From Pseudomonas sp. TH15 (GTDB lineage: Bacteria > Pseudomonadota > Gammaproteobacteria > Pseudomonadales > Pseudomonadaceae), in contig NZ_JAEKEL010000001.1 in the NCBI RefSeq assembly GCF_016651105.1, positions 2,594,001 through 2,658,000 of the forward strand: a stretch of 64,000 bases of DNA, in the 5' to 3' direction. The position numbers and the translations under genes are program-made. Below, piece by piece: positions 26,126-35,843 of this stretch (positions are counted from its first letter, which is position 1; every line of letters starts with the position of its first letter). The notes beneath the pieces are model-generated. The model saw only the letters and a program-made list of their open reading frames with translations. It was not told the DNA's origin and made no database searches.

Positions 26126-26380
26126 ATGGTCGAAGATGTTGAACTGAATCGCCTCTACTGGCACAGCCGCCGCGGCATGCTTGAGCTTGACGTATTGCTG
26201 GTGCCGTTCGTGAAAGAGGTCTATCCGCATCTCAATGATGTCGACCGCGATTGCTACCGCAAGCTGCTCGAATGCGAAGATCAGGACATGTTCGGTTGGT
26301 TCATGGAGCGCGCCGAATCGGAAGATCCGGAGCTTCAGCGCATGGTTCGCATGATCCTGGATCGTGTCCAGCCCAAGTAA
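26126..26380 (+). CDS. sdhE: SdhE, flavinylation factor of succinate dehydrogenase
   Basis: 84 aa. The RGxxE motif is at residues 16-20 (RRGMLELD) and is needed for FAD attachment to SdhA. GAGGA lies before ATG 26126; an earlier in-frame start is not family-like. It overlaps the next gene by 17 bases. The pair was once studied as the CptB/CptA toxin system in E. coli. Confidence 0.93.
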   Translation: MVEDVELNRLYWHSRRGMLELDVLLVPFVKEVYPHLNDVDRDCYRKLLECEDQDMFGWFMERAESEDPELQRMVRMILDRVQPK

Positions 26381-26816
26381 TGCGTTCGAATGCCGCTGGC
26401 ATGCCTCACGGCAGTTGCTGGCGGCGTATCTTCTGGCCCAGCTGTTCGCGCTGGGTGCGTTGTTTCTTCTCTCTATACCGCTCTGGGCCAGTTCGCTCGG
26501 TGTTTTGCTGTGCCTGGCACACGGCTTTTGGGTATTGCCACGGCAGATTTTGCTGACGCACCCGCAGGCATATTGTGGCTTGCGCCGGGACGCTGATGGT
26601 TGGCAGTTGTGGAATCAGGCTCAGGGTTGGCAATCGGTCCAGCTAAGGCCGGACAGTCTGGCGCTACCGTTGGTCGTAATACTGCGGTTTCGTCTGCGCG
26701 GCAAGCGTCGGGTCAGGACAATTTGTGTGCCTCATGATTCGCAGGCGGCGGATCTGCACCGACGCCTGCGGGTTCGGCTCAGGTTCAGTCGGCGTAGGTG
26801 GGCGGCACCAGAATAG
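26364..26816 (+). CDS. ygfX: YgfX-like membrane protein (CptA family)
   Basis: 150 aa, two adjacent transmembrane helices (residues about 18-55), then a basic tail with LRDSLAL-type strands. It starts at GTG 26364 inside sdhE; the ATG at 26380 is in another frame. E. coli YgfX was reported as a toxin acting on FtsZ/MreB and as the SdhE partner. The last 32 bases overlap the converging nadB end. The product name is by synteny and size. Confidence 0.8.
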   Translation: MSSPSNAFECRWHASRQLLAAYLLAQLFALGALFLLSIPLWASSLGVLLCLAHGFWVLPRQILLTHPQAYCGLRRDADGWQLWNQAQGWQSVQLRPDSLALPLVVILRFRLRGKRRVRTICVPHDSQAADLHRRLRVRLRFSRRRWAAPE

Positions 26817-28401
26817 TGTCCAGTGCCTCAGGCAACATGTTCGGGTAGTCGAGGGTGTAATGCAGACCGCGACTTTCCTTGCGCTCCATCGCTGACTGGA
26901 TCATCAGTTCCGCAACTTGGGCCAAGTTGCGCAACTCGATCAAATCCCGGCTGACTTTATAGTTGCTGTAGAACTCGTCGATTTCGTCCAATAGCAGCCG
27001 CACACGGTGCTGTGCCCGTTGCAAGCGCTTGTTGGTGCGCACGATGCCCACGTAGTCCCACATGAAACGCCGCAATTCGTCCCAGTTGTGCGCAATGATC
27101 ACGTCTTCGTCGGAGTCGGTCACCTGGCTCGCATCCCAGACGGGAAGGGCGGTCGGAATCGACACCTGAGGCAACTGCTCGAGAATGTCCGCCGCCGCCG
27201 AGCGCGCGTAGACGAAACACTCCAGCAACGAGTTGCTGGCCATGCGGTTGGCACCGTGCAGCCCGGTGAAGCTGGTCTCGCCAATGGCATACAGGCCGGG
27301 CACATCGGTGCGGCCTTGTTGATCGACCATCACGCCGCCGCAGGTGTAGTGCGCCGCCGGAACCACCGGGATCGGTTGCTTGGTGATGTCGATGGAAAAC
27401 TCGAGGCAGCGTTCGTACATCGTCGGGAAGTGGGTCTTGATGAACGCTTCGGGCTTGTGGCTGATGTCCAGATAGACGCAATCGATGCCCAGGCGCTTCA
27501 TCTCGTGGTCGATGGCCCTGGCGACGATGTCACGTGGCGCCAGTTCGGCGCGCGGGTCGAAGCGCTGCATGAAGCGTTCGCCGTTGGGCAGCTTCAGGTG
27601 CGCACCTTCGCCGCGCAGGGCTTCGGTGATCAGGAAACTCTTGGCCTGTGGGTGATACAGGCACGTGGGGTGGAACTGGTTGAACTCCAGGTTCGCCACC
27701 CGGCAGCCCGAACGCCAGGCCATGGCAATGCCATCCCCGCAAGCGCCGTCGGGATTGCTGGTATAGAGATAGACCTTTGCGGCGCCACCGGAAGCGAGGA
27801 TCACGAAGCGGGCGGCGTAGGTGTCGACTTCACCGGTGGTGCGGTTGAGTACGTAGGCACCGAGGCAACGGTCGCCTTCCAGGCCCAGGCGTTTTTCGGT
27901 GATCAGATCGACTGCGACCCGTTGTTCCAGCAGTTCGATGTTCGGCCGTTGTCGGGCCTGGAACAGTAAGGTTCTGAAGATCGCCGCACCGGTGGCATCG
28001 GCTGCGTGGATGATGCGCCGATGGCTGTGGCCGCCTTCGCGGGTCAGGTGAAACTCGAAACCGCCGTCCTCCGTGCCAGACTCTTCATCGCGGGTAAACG
28101 GAACGCCCTGGTCGATCAGCCACTGGATGGCTTCTTTACTGTGCTCGACGGTAAACCGCACGGCGTCTTCATGGCACAGGCCGCCGCCGGCATTGAGCGT
28201 GTCATCGACGTGGGACTCGACGGTGTCGGTATCATCCAGCACGGCAGCGACACCGCCCTGGGCCCAGAAAGTCGAGCCATTGGCGAGGTCGCCTTTGCTC
28301 AGTACGGCGATGCGCAGATGACCGGGCAAGGTCAGCGCAAGGCTCAAACCGGCAGCGCCGCTGCCAATGACCAGAACATCGTGTTGAAACTGTTGGCTCA
28401 T
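26785..28401 (-). CDS. nadB: L-aspartate oxidase
   Basis: 538 aa FAD enzyme oxidising L-aspartate to iminoaspartate, first step of NAD synthesis. The N-terminal FAD motif is [15 protein letters not shown], with [20 protein letters not shown], the catalytic-loop region [16 protein letters not shown] and the C-terminal flavin motif [20 protein letters not shown]. The start at 28401 ([10 protein letters not shown]) follows AGGA; a longer frame adds 25 unlikely residues. Divergent from algU, as in other pseudomonads. Confidence 0.95.
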   Translation of the reverse strand: MSQQFQHDVLVIGSGAAGLSLALTLPGHLRIAVLSKGDLANGSTFWAQGGVAAVLDDTDTVESHVDDTLNAGGGLCHEDAVRFTVEHSKEAIQWLIDQGVPFTRDEESGTEDGGFEFHLTREGGHSHRRIIHAADATGAAIFRTLLFQARQRPNIELLEQRVAVDLITEKRLGLEGDRCLGAYVLNRTTGEVDTYAARFVILASGGAAKVYLYTSNPDGACGDGIAMAWRSGCRVANLEFNQFHPTCLYHPQAKSFLITEALRGEGAHLKLPNGERFMQRFDPRAELAPRDIVARAIDHEMKRLGIDCVYLDISHKPEAFIKTHFPTMYERCLEFSIDITKQPIPVVPAAHYTCGGVMVDQQGRTDVPGLYAIGETSFTGLHGANRMASNSLLECFVYARSAAADILEQLPQVSIPTALPVWDASQVTDSDEDVIIAHNWDELRRFMWDYVGIVRTNKRLQRAQHRVRLLLDEIDEFYSNYKVSRDLIELRNLAQVAELMIQSAMERKESRGLHYTLDYPNMLPEALDTILVPPTYAD

Positions 28402-28959
28402 TTCAGGATTCCGCTCAAAGCGACCCGGGTCGGGGTTGGCGCAAGACACCTGGATCGGCGAGTCAGGCAGCCACACAGCCCACTAGTATATAGAGGGGGG
28501 GAGCGGCACAATAGCCGGGCCTACATGGCATTGTGAAACTACTGTGACGGAAAAGACCGGACGCTTCGTCGGAAGTTTTTTTCACCGGTTCGGCGACAAG
28601 GCGACTGTATCGAGGATTTAACAGTCTTTTTCGCTTCGCAGTCGCACAATGTCGGTTGCACGCAGCTATAAATATTTGGAACTTTTGCCAAAGGCCCAAG
28701 ATCAATAGCTGGTTGCCTGAATCAAGGGACAGTGTCGGCTTCAGAGCGGGACCTGCTGTTTGGTCCTTGCCGGCGAATCCGATGACAAGATTATTCGCGC
28801 AGCCGGGTTATCCCGAGCTGCGCTTTTCGTGCGTGCCAAATCAGAGCCCGCAGGAAACTTGCTTGAAGGGGGAGAACTTTTGCGAAAAGCCCGAGTCTAT
28901 GTTTGCAAGTCTGGTCGTTTAGTTATGCAAGCCTCCTTCGAGCTTATCGAGGAGTGTTC
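28402..28959. promoter_or_regulatory. nadB-algU intergenic region with two sigma-22-like promoters
   Basis: 558 bases. Two blocks resemble AlgU (sigma-22) promoters: GAACTT at 28679-28684 with TCAAT near 28702, and GAACTT at 28874-28879 with TCTAT at 28896 (16-base spacer). The two share about 20 of 22 bases (gaacttttgc-aaa-gccc-ag), so one may be a copy of the other. The downstream one closely resembles the known autoregulated algU P1 promoter. A run of seven G at 28495-28501 lies near nadB. Confidence 0.7.
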
Positions 28960-29541
28960 ATGCTAACCCAGGAAGAGGATCAGCAGCTGGTCGAGCGCGT
29001 CCAACGCGGCGACAAGCGAGCTTTCGATCTGCTAGTGCTGAAATACCAGCACAAAATTCTCGGGTTGATCGTGCGTTTCGTGCACGACACCCATGAAGCC
29101 CAGGATGTCGCACAGGAAGCCTTTATCAAGGCGTACCGTGCACTTGGTAATTTCCGCGGAGACAGCGCGTTTTATACGTGGCTTTACCGCATCGCCATCA
29201 ACACGGCGAAAAACTATTTGGTTTCACGCGGCCGCCGGCCGCCGGATAGCGATGTCAGTTCTGAAGACGCAGAGTTCTACGATGGCGATCATGGCCTCAA
29301 GGATCTCGAGTCGCCAGAACGCGCATTGCTGCGGGATGAGATCGAAGGCACCGTCCATCGAACCATCCAGCAACTGCCAGAAGATTTGCGTACGGCTTTA
29401 ACTTTACGTGAATTCGATGGTCTGAGTTACGAGGACATTGCGGCGGTTATGCAGTGTCCGGTGGGTACCGTGCGTTCCCGGATTTTCCGGGCTCGGGAAG
29501 CCATTGATAAAGCCCTGCAGCCGTTGTTGCAGGAAAACTGA
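28960..29541 (+). CDS. algU: AlgU, ECF sigma factor (sigma-22/RpoE)
   Basis: 193 aa. Region 2 contains LLVLKYQHKILGLIVRF and DVAQEAFIKAYRAL, region 4 LTLREFDGLSYEDIAAVM. It controls alginate genes and envelope stress, and is held by MucA. The GGAG site before ATG 28960 and the family N-terminus MLTQEEDQQLVERVQRGD fix the start; an earlier in-frame ATG is not used. The two sigma-22-like promoters upstream imply autoregulation. Confidence 0.97.
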   Translation: MLTQEEDQQLVERVQRGDKRAFDLLVLKYQHKILGLIVRFVHDTHEAQDVAQEAFIKAYRALGNFRGDSAFYTWLYRIAINTAKNYLVSRGRRPPDSDVSSEDAEFYDGDHGLKDLESPERALLRDEIEGTVHRTIQQLPEDLRTALTLREFDGLSYEDIAAVMQCPVGTVRSRIFRAREAIDKALQPLLQEN

Positions 29542-29571
29542 GACAGCGGCGACAGCCAAGAGAGGAACGCC

Positions 29572-30159
29572 ATGAGTCGTGAAGCCCTGCAGGAATCGCT
29601 GTCCGCAGTGATGGATAACGAAGCGGATGAGCTGGAGTTGCGTCGGGTACTGAATGCCTTTGACGATGTTGAAACCCGCGATACCTGGGCTCGTTACCAG
29701 ATCGCTCGGGCAGTCATGCATAAGGATCTGCTGCTTCCACGTCTGGACATCGCTGCGGCAGTTTCTGCTACGCTGGAAGACGAAGCCGTCCCGGCCAAGG
29801 CATCTCGCGGTCCATGGCGCAGCCTGGGTCGTCTGGCCGTTGCTGCTTCGGTGACCATCGCCGTACTGGCAGGTGTTCGTCTGTACAACCAGGACGAAAT
29901 TGCTGGCGTCGAACTGGCTCAGCAATCCAATCAGCCTGCTCTGGCCGTTCCTCAGGTCAAGGGCCCAGCTGTATTGGCAGGCTACAGTGAGAGCTCGGAA
30001 GCCACTGGCCCTATGGCCAACGGCGTATTGCAAGGTCAGCCGGGCTGGCACGATCAGCGTCTGCCAAGTTACTTGCGCCAACATGCTCAACAGGCTGCCT
30101 TGAAAGGCACTGAAAGTGCTCTGCCTTATGCTCGTGCAGCAAGCCTGGAAAACCGTTAA
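29572..30159 (+). CDS. mucA: MucA anti-sigma factor
   Basis: 195 aa inner-membrane anti-sigma. The N-terminal cytoplasmic part MSREALQESLSAVMDNEADE binds AlgU; the transmembrane helix is at about residues 83-103 (LAVAASVTIAVLAGVRL); the rest is periplasmic. The length is normal for MucA (P. aeruginosa 194), so there is no mucA22-like truncation. It begins 30 bases after algU and precedes mucB by eight bases. Confidence 0.96.
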   Translation: MSREALQESLSAVMDNEADELELRRVLNAFDDVETRDTWARYQIARAVMHKDLLLPRLDIAAAVSATLEDEAVPAKASRGPWRSLGRLAVAASVTIAVLAGVRLYNQDEIAGVELAQQSNQPALAVPQVKGPAVLAGYSESSEATGPMANGVLQGQPGWHDQRLPSYLRQHAQQAALKGTESALPYARAASLENR

Positions 30160-30167
30160 GGAGGATC

Positions 30168-31127
30168 ATGCGCGCCATACCTCTACTTACGCTTCTGCTT
30201 GGTGGCTGGTTTGTTGTTCCAGCCCACGCTGATGAAGCCCAAGACTGGTTGACCCGTCTGGGCCAGGCCGAGCAAACGCAAAGCTTCCACGGTACTTTTG
30301 TTTACGAGCGTAACGGTAGTTTTTCTACCCATAACATCTGGCACCGCGTCCAGGATGGCAAGGTCCGCGAGCGTTTACTCCAGCTCGACGGCTCGGCACA
30401 GGAAGTCGTGCGCATTGATGGGCATACTCAATGCGTCAGCGGCACCCTGATAGCGGGGCTGGGGGAGTCTCCCAAATCTGCTGCTCGTGCACTCGATCCA
30501 CAAAAGCTCAAGAATTGGTACGACCTTGCCGTCATCGGTAAGTCGCGTGTGGCTGGGCGTGCGGCGGTGATCGTTTCACTGACGCCGCGTGACCAGCATC
30601 GTTACGGTTTCGAGTTACATCTGGACAAGGAGACCGGCTTGCCCCTCAAGTCATTGCTGCTAAATGACAAGGGTCAGTTGCTCGAGCGATTCCAGTTCAC
30701 GCAACTGGATACCGCCGATGTCCCATCAGACAAAGATTTGCAGGCAGGTCCTGATTGCAAGACAGTCTCCCTGGAACCTGACAAGGCAGAGGCGCTTAAA
30801 ACCGCCGAGGTCTGGCATTCGGACTGGTTACCGCCTGGTTTCGAACTCAGTAGCAGTTCTTCGCGCAAAGACCCTGAGACCAAAACTCAGGTCAGTAGCT
30901 TGATGTATGACGATGGCTTGGCCCGCTTCTCGGTGTTTCTTGAGCCGTTGAACGGCGCTACTGTCACCGATACGCGTACCCAGTTGGGTCCAACCGTAGC
31001 GGTTTCCCGACGCTTGACTACGCCTCAGGGCGAGATCATGGTGACCGTGGTCGGTGAGATCCCTATCGGTACCGCCGAACGCATTGCGCTGTCCATGCGC
31101 TCCGATGCTACTGCGGCCAAACAGTGA
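30168..31127 (+). CDS. mucB: MucB periplasmic regulator of MucA
   Basis: 319 aa. The signal peptide MRAIPLLTLLLGGWFVVPAHA is followed by a MucB/RseB domain. MucB binds periplasmic MucA, slowing its cleavage by AlgW. Motifs GTFVYERNG and LPLKSLLLNDKG fit the family. It is the third gene of the operon; mucC, next in P. aeruginosa, is missing here. Confidence 0.95.
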   Translation: MRAIPLLTLLLGGWFVVPAHADEAQDWLTRLGQAEQTQSFHGTFVYERNGSFSTHNIWHRVQDGKVRERLLQLDGSAQEVVRIDGHTQCVSGTLIAGLGESPKSAARALDPQKLKNWYDLAVIGKSRVAGRAAVIVSLTPRDQHRYGFELHLDKETGLPLKSLLLNDKGQLLERFQFTQLDTADVPSDKDLQAGPDCKTVSLEPDKAEALKTAEVWHSDWLPPGFELSSSSSRKDPETKTQVSSLMYDDGLARFSVFLEPLNGATVTDTRTQLGPTVAVSRRLTTPQGEIMVTVVGEIPIGTAERIALSMRSDATAAKQ

Positions 31128-31373
31128 GCTGAATTGTGATGCTCATGGATCGGCAATTTGATTGTGCGAGAGGCCAGCGATGCCCATTCCACCATTGAGA
31201 TGTCGAAATGTTTGGTGAACATTTCAATTTGCAAATCTCCCTGAATTTTTCTATAGGTCAGAGCCTCACGGCTCTGGCCTTGTTTGTTGTTCCCGGAACA
31301 AAAATACCGGCGTATCGTTCCCGGTGTTCCTTGCTCCATATCGCTTAACCATGCTCGTCGTAACGGGAGCCGT
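31128..31373 (+). promoter_or_regulatory. mucB-mucD gap with two hairpins, no mucC
   Basis: 246 bases without a coding frame. It holds a perfect eight-pair GAAATGTT/AACATTTC hairpin at 31205-31225 and a seven-pair CAGAGCC/GGCTCTG stem at 31259-31276 followed by a T-rich stretch, a likely partial terminator. mucD probably has its own promoter here. Confidence 0.55.
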
Positions 31374-32798
31374 ATGTCGATACCACGCTTGAAGTCTTAC
31401 CTCTCCATTTTTGCCACCGTGCTGGTGCTCGGTCAGGCGGTCTCTGCTCAAGCGGCCGAATTGCCTGACTTCACGCAACTGGTTGAACAGGCCTCGCCTG
31501 CGGTGGTGAACATCAGTACCACGCAGAAACTGCCTGATCGCAAAGTGTCCAGCCAGATGCCGGATCTTGAAGGCCTGCCGCCAGCGCTGCGCGAGTTCTT
31601 TGAGCGCGGCATGCCGCAACAACGTTCGCCTCGCGGCGATCGTCAGCGCGAAGCGCAGTCCCTGGGGTCGGGTTTTATCATCTCGCCTGATGGCTACATC
31701 CTGACCAACAACCACGTGATCGCCGATGCCGACGAAATTCTTGTCCGCCTGGCCGACCGCAGTGAGTTGAAAGCCAAACTGATCGGCACCGACCCGCGTT
31801 CCGACGTGGCGTTGCTGAAAATCGAGGGCAAGGACCTGCCGGTTCTCAAACTCGGCAAATCCCAGGACCTGAAGGCTGGCCAATGGGTTGTCGCCATCGG
31901 TTCGCCGTTCGGCTTTGACCACACCGTGACCCAAGGCATTGTCAGCGCCATCGGTCGCAGCCTGCCGAACGAAAACTATGTCCCGTTCATCCAGACCGAC
32001 GTGCCGATCAACCCGGGTAACTCCGGTGGCCCGCTGTTTAATCTGAACGGTGAAGTGGTCGGGATCAACTCACAAATCTACACCCGTTCGGGCGGCTTCA
32101 TGGGTGTGTCGTTCGCGATCCCGATCGATGTCGCGATGGACGTATCCAATCAACTGAAAAGCGGCGGCAAAGTCAGCCGAGGCTGGTTGGGTGTCGTGAT
32201 TCAGGAGGTGAACAAGGACCTGGCTGAGTCGTTCGGTCTGGAGAAGCCGGCCGGTGCGCTGGTGGCTCAGATCCAGGATGACGGCCCGGCGGCCAAGGGT
32301 GGCCTGCAGGTGGGCGACGTGATCTTGAGCATGAACGGTCAACCGATCGTCATGTCTGCTGATCTGCCACACCTGGTTGGCGCGCTCAAGGCAGGCGCCA
32401 AGGCTAATCTTGAAGTGATCCGCGAGGGTAAGCGCAAGAACGTCGAGCTGACCGTCGGCGCAATCCCGGAGGAAGGAAAAGAGCTGGGTGCGCAGGCGAA
32501 ATCCGGGGTTGAGGGCAGCAGCAACCGCTTGGGTGTTTCCGTTGCCGAGCTGACCGATGAGCAGAAGAAAGCCAACGACCTCAAGGGCGGCGTGGTGATC
32601 AAGGACATCCAGGACGGTCCTGCTTCGCTGATCGGCTTGCAGCCAGGTGATGTGATTACTCACCTGAACAACCAGGCGATCGGCTCCACCAAGGAGTTCA
32701 CCGAGATCGCCAAGGCACTGCCGAAGAACCGCTCGGTGTCGATGCGGGTTCTGCGTCAAGGTCGTGCCAGCTTCATCACCTTCAAACTGGCTGAATAA
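31374..32798 (+). CDS. mucD: MucD, DegP-type periplasmic serine protease
   Basis: 474 aa, signal peptide ending near QAVSAQA. Catalytic triad: His114 (TNNHVIADAD), Asp144 (PRSDVALLKI) and Ser217 (NPGNSGGPL). Two PDZ domains follow at about 255-350 and 375-470. It removes misfolded periplasmic proteins and limits alginate activation. ATG 31374 is chosen over an earlier in-frame start because the length then matches MucD and the signal peptide begins correctly. Confidence 0.96.
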   Translation: MSIPRLKSYLSIFATVLVLGQAVSAQAAELPDFTQLVEQASPAVVNISTTQKLPDRKVSSQMPDLEGLPPALREFFERGMPQQRSPRGDRQREAQSLGSGFIISPDGYILTNNHVIADADEILVRLADRSELKAKLIGTDPRSDVALLKIEGKDLPVLKLGKSQDLKAGQWVVAIGSPFGFDHTVTQGIVSAIGRSLPNENYVPFIQTDVPINPGNSGGPLFNLNGEVVGINSQIYTRSGGFMGVSFAIPIDVAMDVSNQLKSGGKVSRGWLGVVIQEVNKDLAESFGLEKPAGALVAQIQDDGPAAKGGLQVGDVILSMNGQPIVMSADLPHLVGALKAGAKANLEVIREGKRKNVELTVGAIPEEGKELGAQAKSGVEGSSNRLGVSVAELTDEQKKANDLKGGVVIKDIQDGPASLIGLQPGDVITHLNNQAIGSTKEFTEIAKALPKNRSVSMRVLRQGRASFITFKLAE

Positions 32799-32820
32799 AC
32801 CGGTTGTTGGCTGAATAAAA

Positions 32821-32848
32821 AACCGCCTCGAAAGAGGCGGTTTTTTTG
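32821..32848 (+). terminator. Terminator after mucD
   Basis: A nine-pair AACCGCCTC/GAGGCGGTT stem with a GAAA tetraloop and a run of T. It separates mucD from the opposing peptidase gene. Confidence 0.9.
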
Positions 32849-32876
32849 TGTCTGAAGTTTTTGTTCCAGGAGCAGA

Positions 32877-34310
32877 TCAGCCCATCATGTCCTTGACCAT
32901 GCGCTCTTGCTCCATCAGCTCTCGTTGCCGTGCATCGATCCGTGACGACAATGGGAAGTTGCTTCCGGCCTTGCGCTTGGCAAAGTCCAGTTGCTGAATG
33001 GCCTGGCGGTAATCGCCGACCAGAGCGAAGTATTCGGCGCGAGCCTGGTGTAAGCCAATGATGTTGCCCGACAGGCCGCGAGTCTCCGCCACCATGTACC
33101 AGACATCCGGATCGTCCGGACGAGATTTGAGCAAACTTTCCAGGGCTTTTTCCGCGTCCGCAGTACGGTTTTGTTTGAGTAGCAAGTCGACACGGACCTG
33201 GTTCAGCGGGTAGTTGCCCGGATACTGAGTCAACAGTCGATCAACCCGCGTTTGGGCCTCCGGCAGGCGATTGTTGGTGATGTCCAGATCGACCTGAGCC
33301 AGGTTGTAGATAATCTCGTTCGGCGCCGTGGCCAGCAGTAGCTTGAGATTCTCCCGTGCCTCGTTCAATTGGCCACCCTTGATCTGGGCAATGGCCAAGC
33401 CGTAGCGCGCGACGTCGTTTTTCGGGTTCTCATCCAATTGGGCGCGGAAGCGTTTGGCCCCCAGGCCAGGAGTTTCTTCGTAGATCAGTTGCACCCGTGC
33501 GCGAATCAGCTGGTAACGCATGCTGTCTTCGATGCCGCCCGGTTTGGACTGTTCGGCACGGTTACGGGTGTCGGCGATCCGCGATTCGGTCACCGGGTGA
33601 GTCAGCAGGAATTCCGGTGGCTTGGCATCGAAGCGGTACTGACGCATCAAGCGCTCGAACATGTTCGGCATCGAGCGCGGATCGTAACCGGCCTTTTCCA
33701 GATTGAGGATGCCGATCCGGTCGGCTTCCTGTTCGTTCTGGCGCGAGAAGCGTCGTTGTTCCTGGATCGCTGCTGCCTGGGTACCGGCAATGGTGGCGAT
33801 CCCGGCATCACCGGCGCCAGCGGCGGCAATCACGATCCCGGCCAACAGAGCGGCCATCATCGGCACTTGCATGCGTTGCGAGGCTTCGACGCCTCGGGCG
33901 AAGTGGCGTTGCGACAAGTGAGCCAATTCGTGAGCCAGCACCGAAGCATATTCACCTTCGGTCTGGGCATTGAGGAACAAGCCGCCGTTGACCCCGATGA
34001 TCCCGCCCGGCGCGGCAAAGGCGTTGAGCTGCGGGCTGTTGATCAGGATGAACTCCAGGCGTCGGTCAGTGACCTGACTGGTTTCCACCAGTTTGTAGAC
34101 GCTGGATTCGACATAATCCTTGAGCTGCGGATCATTGAGCTGCAATACCTGGCTGCGCAACATTGCCAGCCACGCGCGGCCCAATTGGTATTCCTGTTGC
34201 GGCGAGACAATGGCAGAACTGGCGTCACCGAGTGATGGCAGGTCGTCGGCGAAGCCTGGTGAGGCAAGCAGGCAAGCGAGCGTCAGCAGGGTAGGGCGCA
34301 AAAAAGTCAT
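32877..34310 (-). CDS. bepA: M48 family periplasmic metalloprotease with TPR tail (BepA-like)
   Basis: 477 aa. The signal peptide MTFLRPTLLTLACLLASPGF ends at about residue 21. The zinc motif HELAH is at about 127-131, with a third ligand in QEADRIG. The C-terminal half has TPR repeats (ENLKLLLATAPN, QTRVDRLLTQYPGNY, EKALESLLKSRPDD). BepA handles outer-membrane protein assembly (LptD). It opposes mucD and is divergent from the TusA-like gene. The earlier ATG at 34331 adds seven unlikely residues. Confidence 0.9.
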   Translation of the reverse strand: MTFLRPTLLTLACLLASPGFADDLPSLGDASSAIVSPQQEYQLGRAWLAMLRSQVLQLNDPQLKDYVESSVYKLVETSQVTDRRLEFILINSPQLNAFAAPGGIIGVNGGLFLNAQTEGEYASVLAHELAHLSQRHFARGVEASQRMQVPMMAALLAGIVIAAAGAGDAGIATIAGTQAAAIQEQRRFSRQNEQEADRIGILNLEKAGYDPRSMPNMFERLMRQYRFDAKPPEFLLTHPVTESRIADTRNRAEQSKPGGIEDSMRYQLIRARVQLIYEETPGLGAKRFRAQLDENPKNDVARYGLAIAQIKGGQLNEARENLKLLLATAPNEIIYNLAQVDLDITNNRLPEAQTRVDRLLTQYPGNYPLNQVRVDLLLKQNRTADAEKALESLLKSRPDDPDVWYMVAETRGLSGNIIGLHQARAEYFALVGDYRQAIQQLDFAKRKAGSNFPLSSRIDARQRELMEQERMVKDMMG

Positions 34311-34408
34311 GCACAAAGCCTTAGTCGACAAAGACCTTACTGTAGCCGGACACTGGCCTTCGGACCAGATATTCTAGGCCGCTCAACCACCTGATCCGGA
34401 GTGATGCA

Positions 34409-34648
34409 ATGACCGACGCTGTAGCCCATGACGTGGAACTGGACGCCAGTGGCCTGAATTGTCCGTTGCCGTTGCTCAAGGCCAAACTTGAGCTTAATCG
34501 CATGGCCAGCGGTGCGGTACTCAAGGTCATCGCCACGGACGCGGGTTCTCAGCGCGACTTCCGCACCTTTGCCCGATTGGCCGGTCATACGCTGCTGCTC
34601 GAAGAAGACGAGGCGGGTGTTTACCGCTATTGGTTGAAAAAAGCCTGA
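34409..34648 (+). CDS. TusA-like sulfurtransferase
   Basis: 79 aa. The CPxP motif is in LNCPLPLLKAK with the active Cys at 18, and the fold is the two-layer TusA/SirA type. TusA relays sulfur for thiolated tRNA and cofactors. PAO1 has a small sulfur-carrier gene in the same place before perM. It starts MTDAVAHDVELDASG; its neighbour perM follows 31 bases later. Confidence 0.85.
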   Translation: MTDAVAHDVELDASGLNCPLPLLKAKLELNRMASGAVLKVIATDAGSQRDFRTFARLAGHTLLLEEDEAGVYRYWLKKA

Positions 34649-34679
34649 AACCGGCTGCGTTCGTTCTTAAGGATTATTG

Positions 34680-35750
34680 ATGTTCAAAGTGTTACGGGAC
34701 TGGATTCAGCGCTACTTCTCCGACGAAGAGGCCGTGGTGCTGGCGGTGCTGTTGATTCTGGGGTTTACCGCGGTGCTCACGTTGGGCGGCATGCTCGCGC
34801 CAGTGCTGGCCGGGATGGTGCTGGCGTATCTGATGCAGGGGCTGGTCGTCACCCTTGAGCGCCTGCGCGTTCCCGGTGGTGTGGCCGTGGGGCTGGTCTT
34901 CGCGTTGTTCATGGGGTTGTTGCTGGTGTTCATCGTAGTGGTGGTGCCGTTGCTCTGGCATCAGTTGATCACCTTGTTCAACGAACTGCCCGGCATGCTC
35001 GCCAAGTGGCAGTCGCTATTGTTGCTGTTACCCGAGCGCTATCCGCATCTGGTGTCCGACGAGCAGGTGCTGCAAGCCATTGAAGTGGCCCGGGGCGAAA
35101 TCGGCAAGTTCGGTCAGTGGGCGCTGACATTCTCGCTGTCGAGCCTGCCGCTGCTGGTCAACATCATGATCTATTTGGTGTTGGTGCCAATCCTGGTGTT
35201 TTTCTTCCTGAAAGACCGGGAAATGATCGGGCAGTGGGTGCGCGGCTACCTGCCGCGTGAGCGGGCGCTGATCACTCGGGTTGCGCAAGAGATGAATCGG
35301 CAGATCGCCAACTACATTCGCGGCAAGGTCATTGAAATCATCATTTGCGGTGGCGTGACCTACATCGCGTTCGTCGCTTTGGGGCTCAATTACGCGGCGC
35401 TGCTGGCGTTGCTGGTGGGCGTTTCGGTGGTGGTGCCTTACGTCGGGGCGGTGGTGGTGACGGTGCCGGTGCTGCTGATCGCGTTGTTCCAGTGGGGCTG
35501 GAGTGATCAGTTCATCTACCTGATGGCGGTCTACGGAATCATTCAGACGCTGGATGGCAACGTGCTGGTACCGCTGCTGTTCTCGGAGGCGGTCAACCTG
35601 CACCCGGTGGCGATCATCTGCGCGGTGCTGTTGTTTGGCGGGTTGTGGGGCTTCTGGGGGGTATTCTTTGCGATTCCCCTGGCGACACTGTTCAAGGCCG
35701 TGCTGGATGCCTGGCCGCGCAAGGAGCCGGTGGTGGCTCCGTTGCTCTAG
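34680..35750 (+). CDS. perM: AI-2E family permease (PerM-like)
   Basis: 356 aa, about 8 transmembrane helices, pfam AI-2E transporter. Typical motifs are PLLWHQLITLFNELP and NYAALLALLVGVSVVVPYVGAVV. ATG 34680 has AAGGA upstream; the TTG three bases before is not needed. The substrate is unknown. Transcribed with the TusA-like gene and followed by a repeat element. Confidence 0.85.
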   Translation: MFKVLRDWIQRYFSDEEAVVLAVLLILGFTAVLTLGGMLAPVLAGMVLAYLMQGLVVTLERLRVPGGVAVGLVFALFMGLLLVFIVVVVPLLWHQLITLFNELPGMLAKWQSLLLLLPERYPHLVSDEQVLQAIEVARGEIGKFGQWALTFSLSSLPLLVNIMIYLVLVPILVFFFLKDREMIGQWVRGYLPRERALITRVAQEMNRQIANYIRGKVIEIIICGGVTYIAFVALGLNYAALLALLVGVSVVVPYVGAVVVTVPVLLIALFQWGWSDQFIYLMAVYGIIQTLDGNVLVPLLFSEAVNLHPVAIICAVLLFGGLWGFWGVFFAIPLATLFKAVLDAWPRKEPVVAPLL

Positions 35751-35763
35751 AACGATGGTGATC

Positions 35764-35838
35764 AAAAAGATCGCAGCCTGCGGCAGCTCCTACAGAAGCT
35801 CCGCGATCGGCGTAGCTGCCGAAGGCTGCGATCTTTTT
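35764..35838. repeat. Inverted repeat of the AAAAAGATCGCAGCC family
   Basis: Two 25-base arms (35764-35788 and 35814-35838) pair with one mismatch between perM and bcp. The family is distinct from the GCGAGCAGGCTCGC REP; a related pair lies at 47113-47207. Confidence 0.8.
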
Positions 35839-35843
35839 CGGTA

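Noticed and set aside
31128..31373. mucC remnant
   Set aside because: No frame in this gap resembles MucC; it holds hairpins only.
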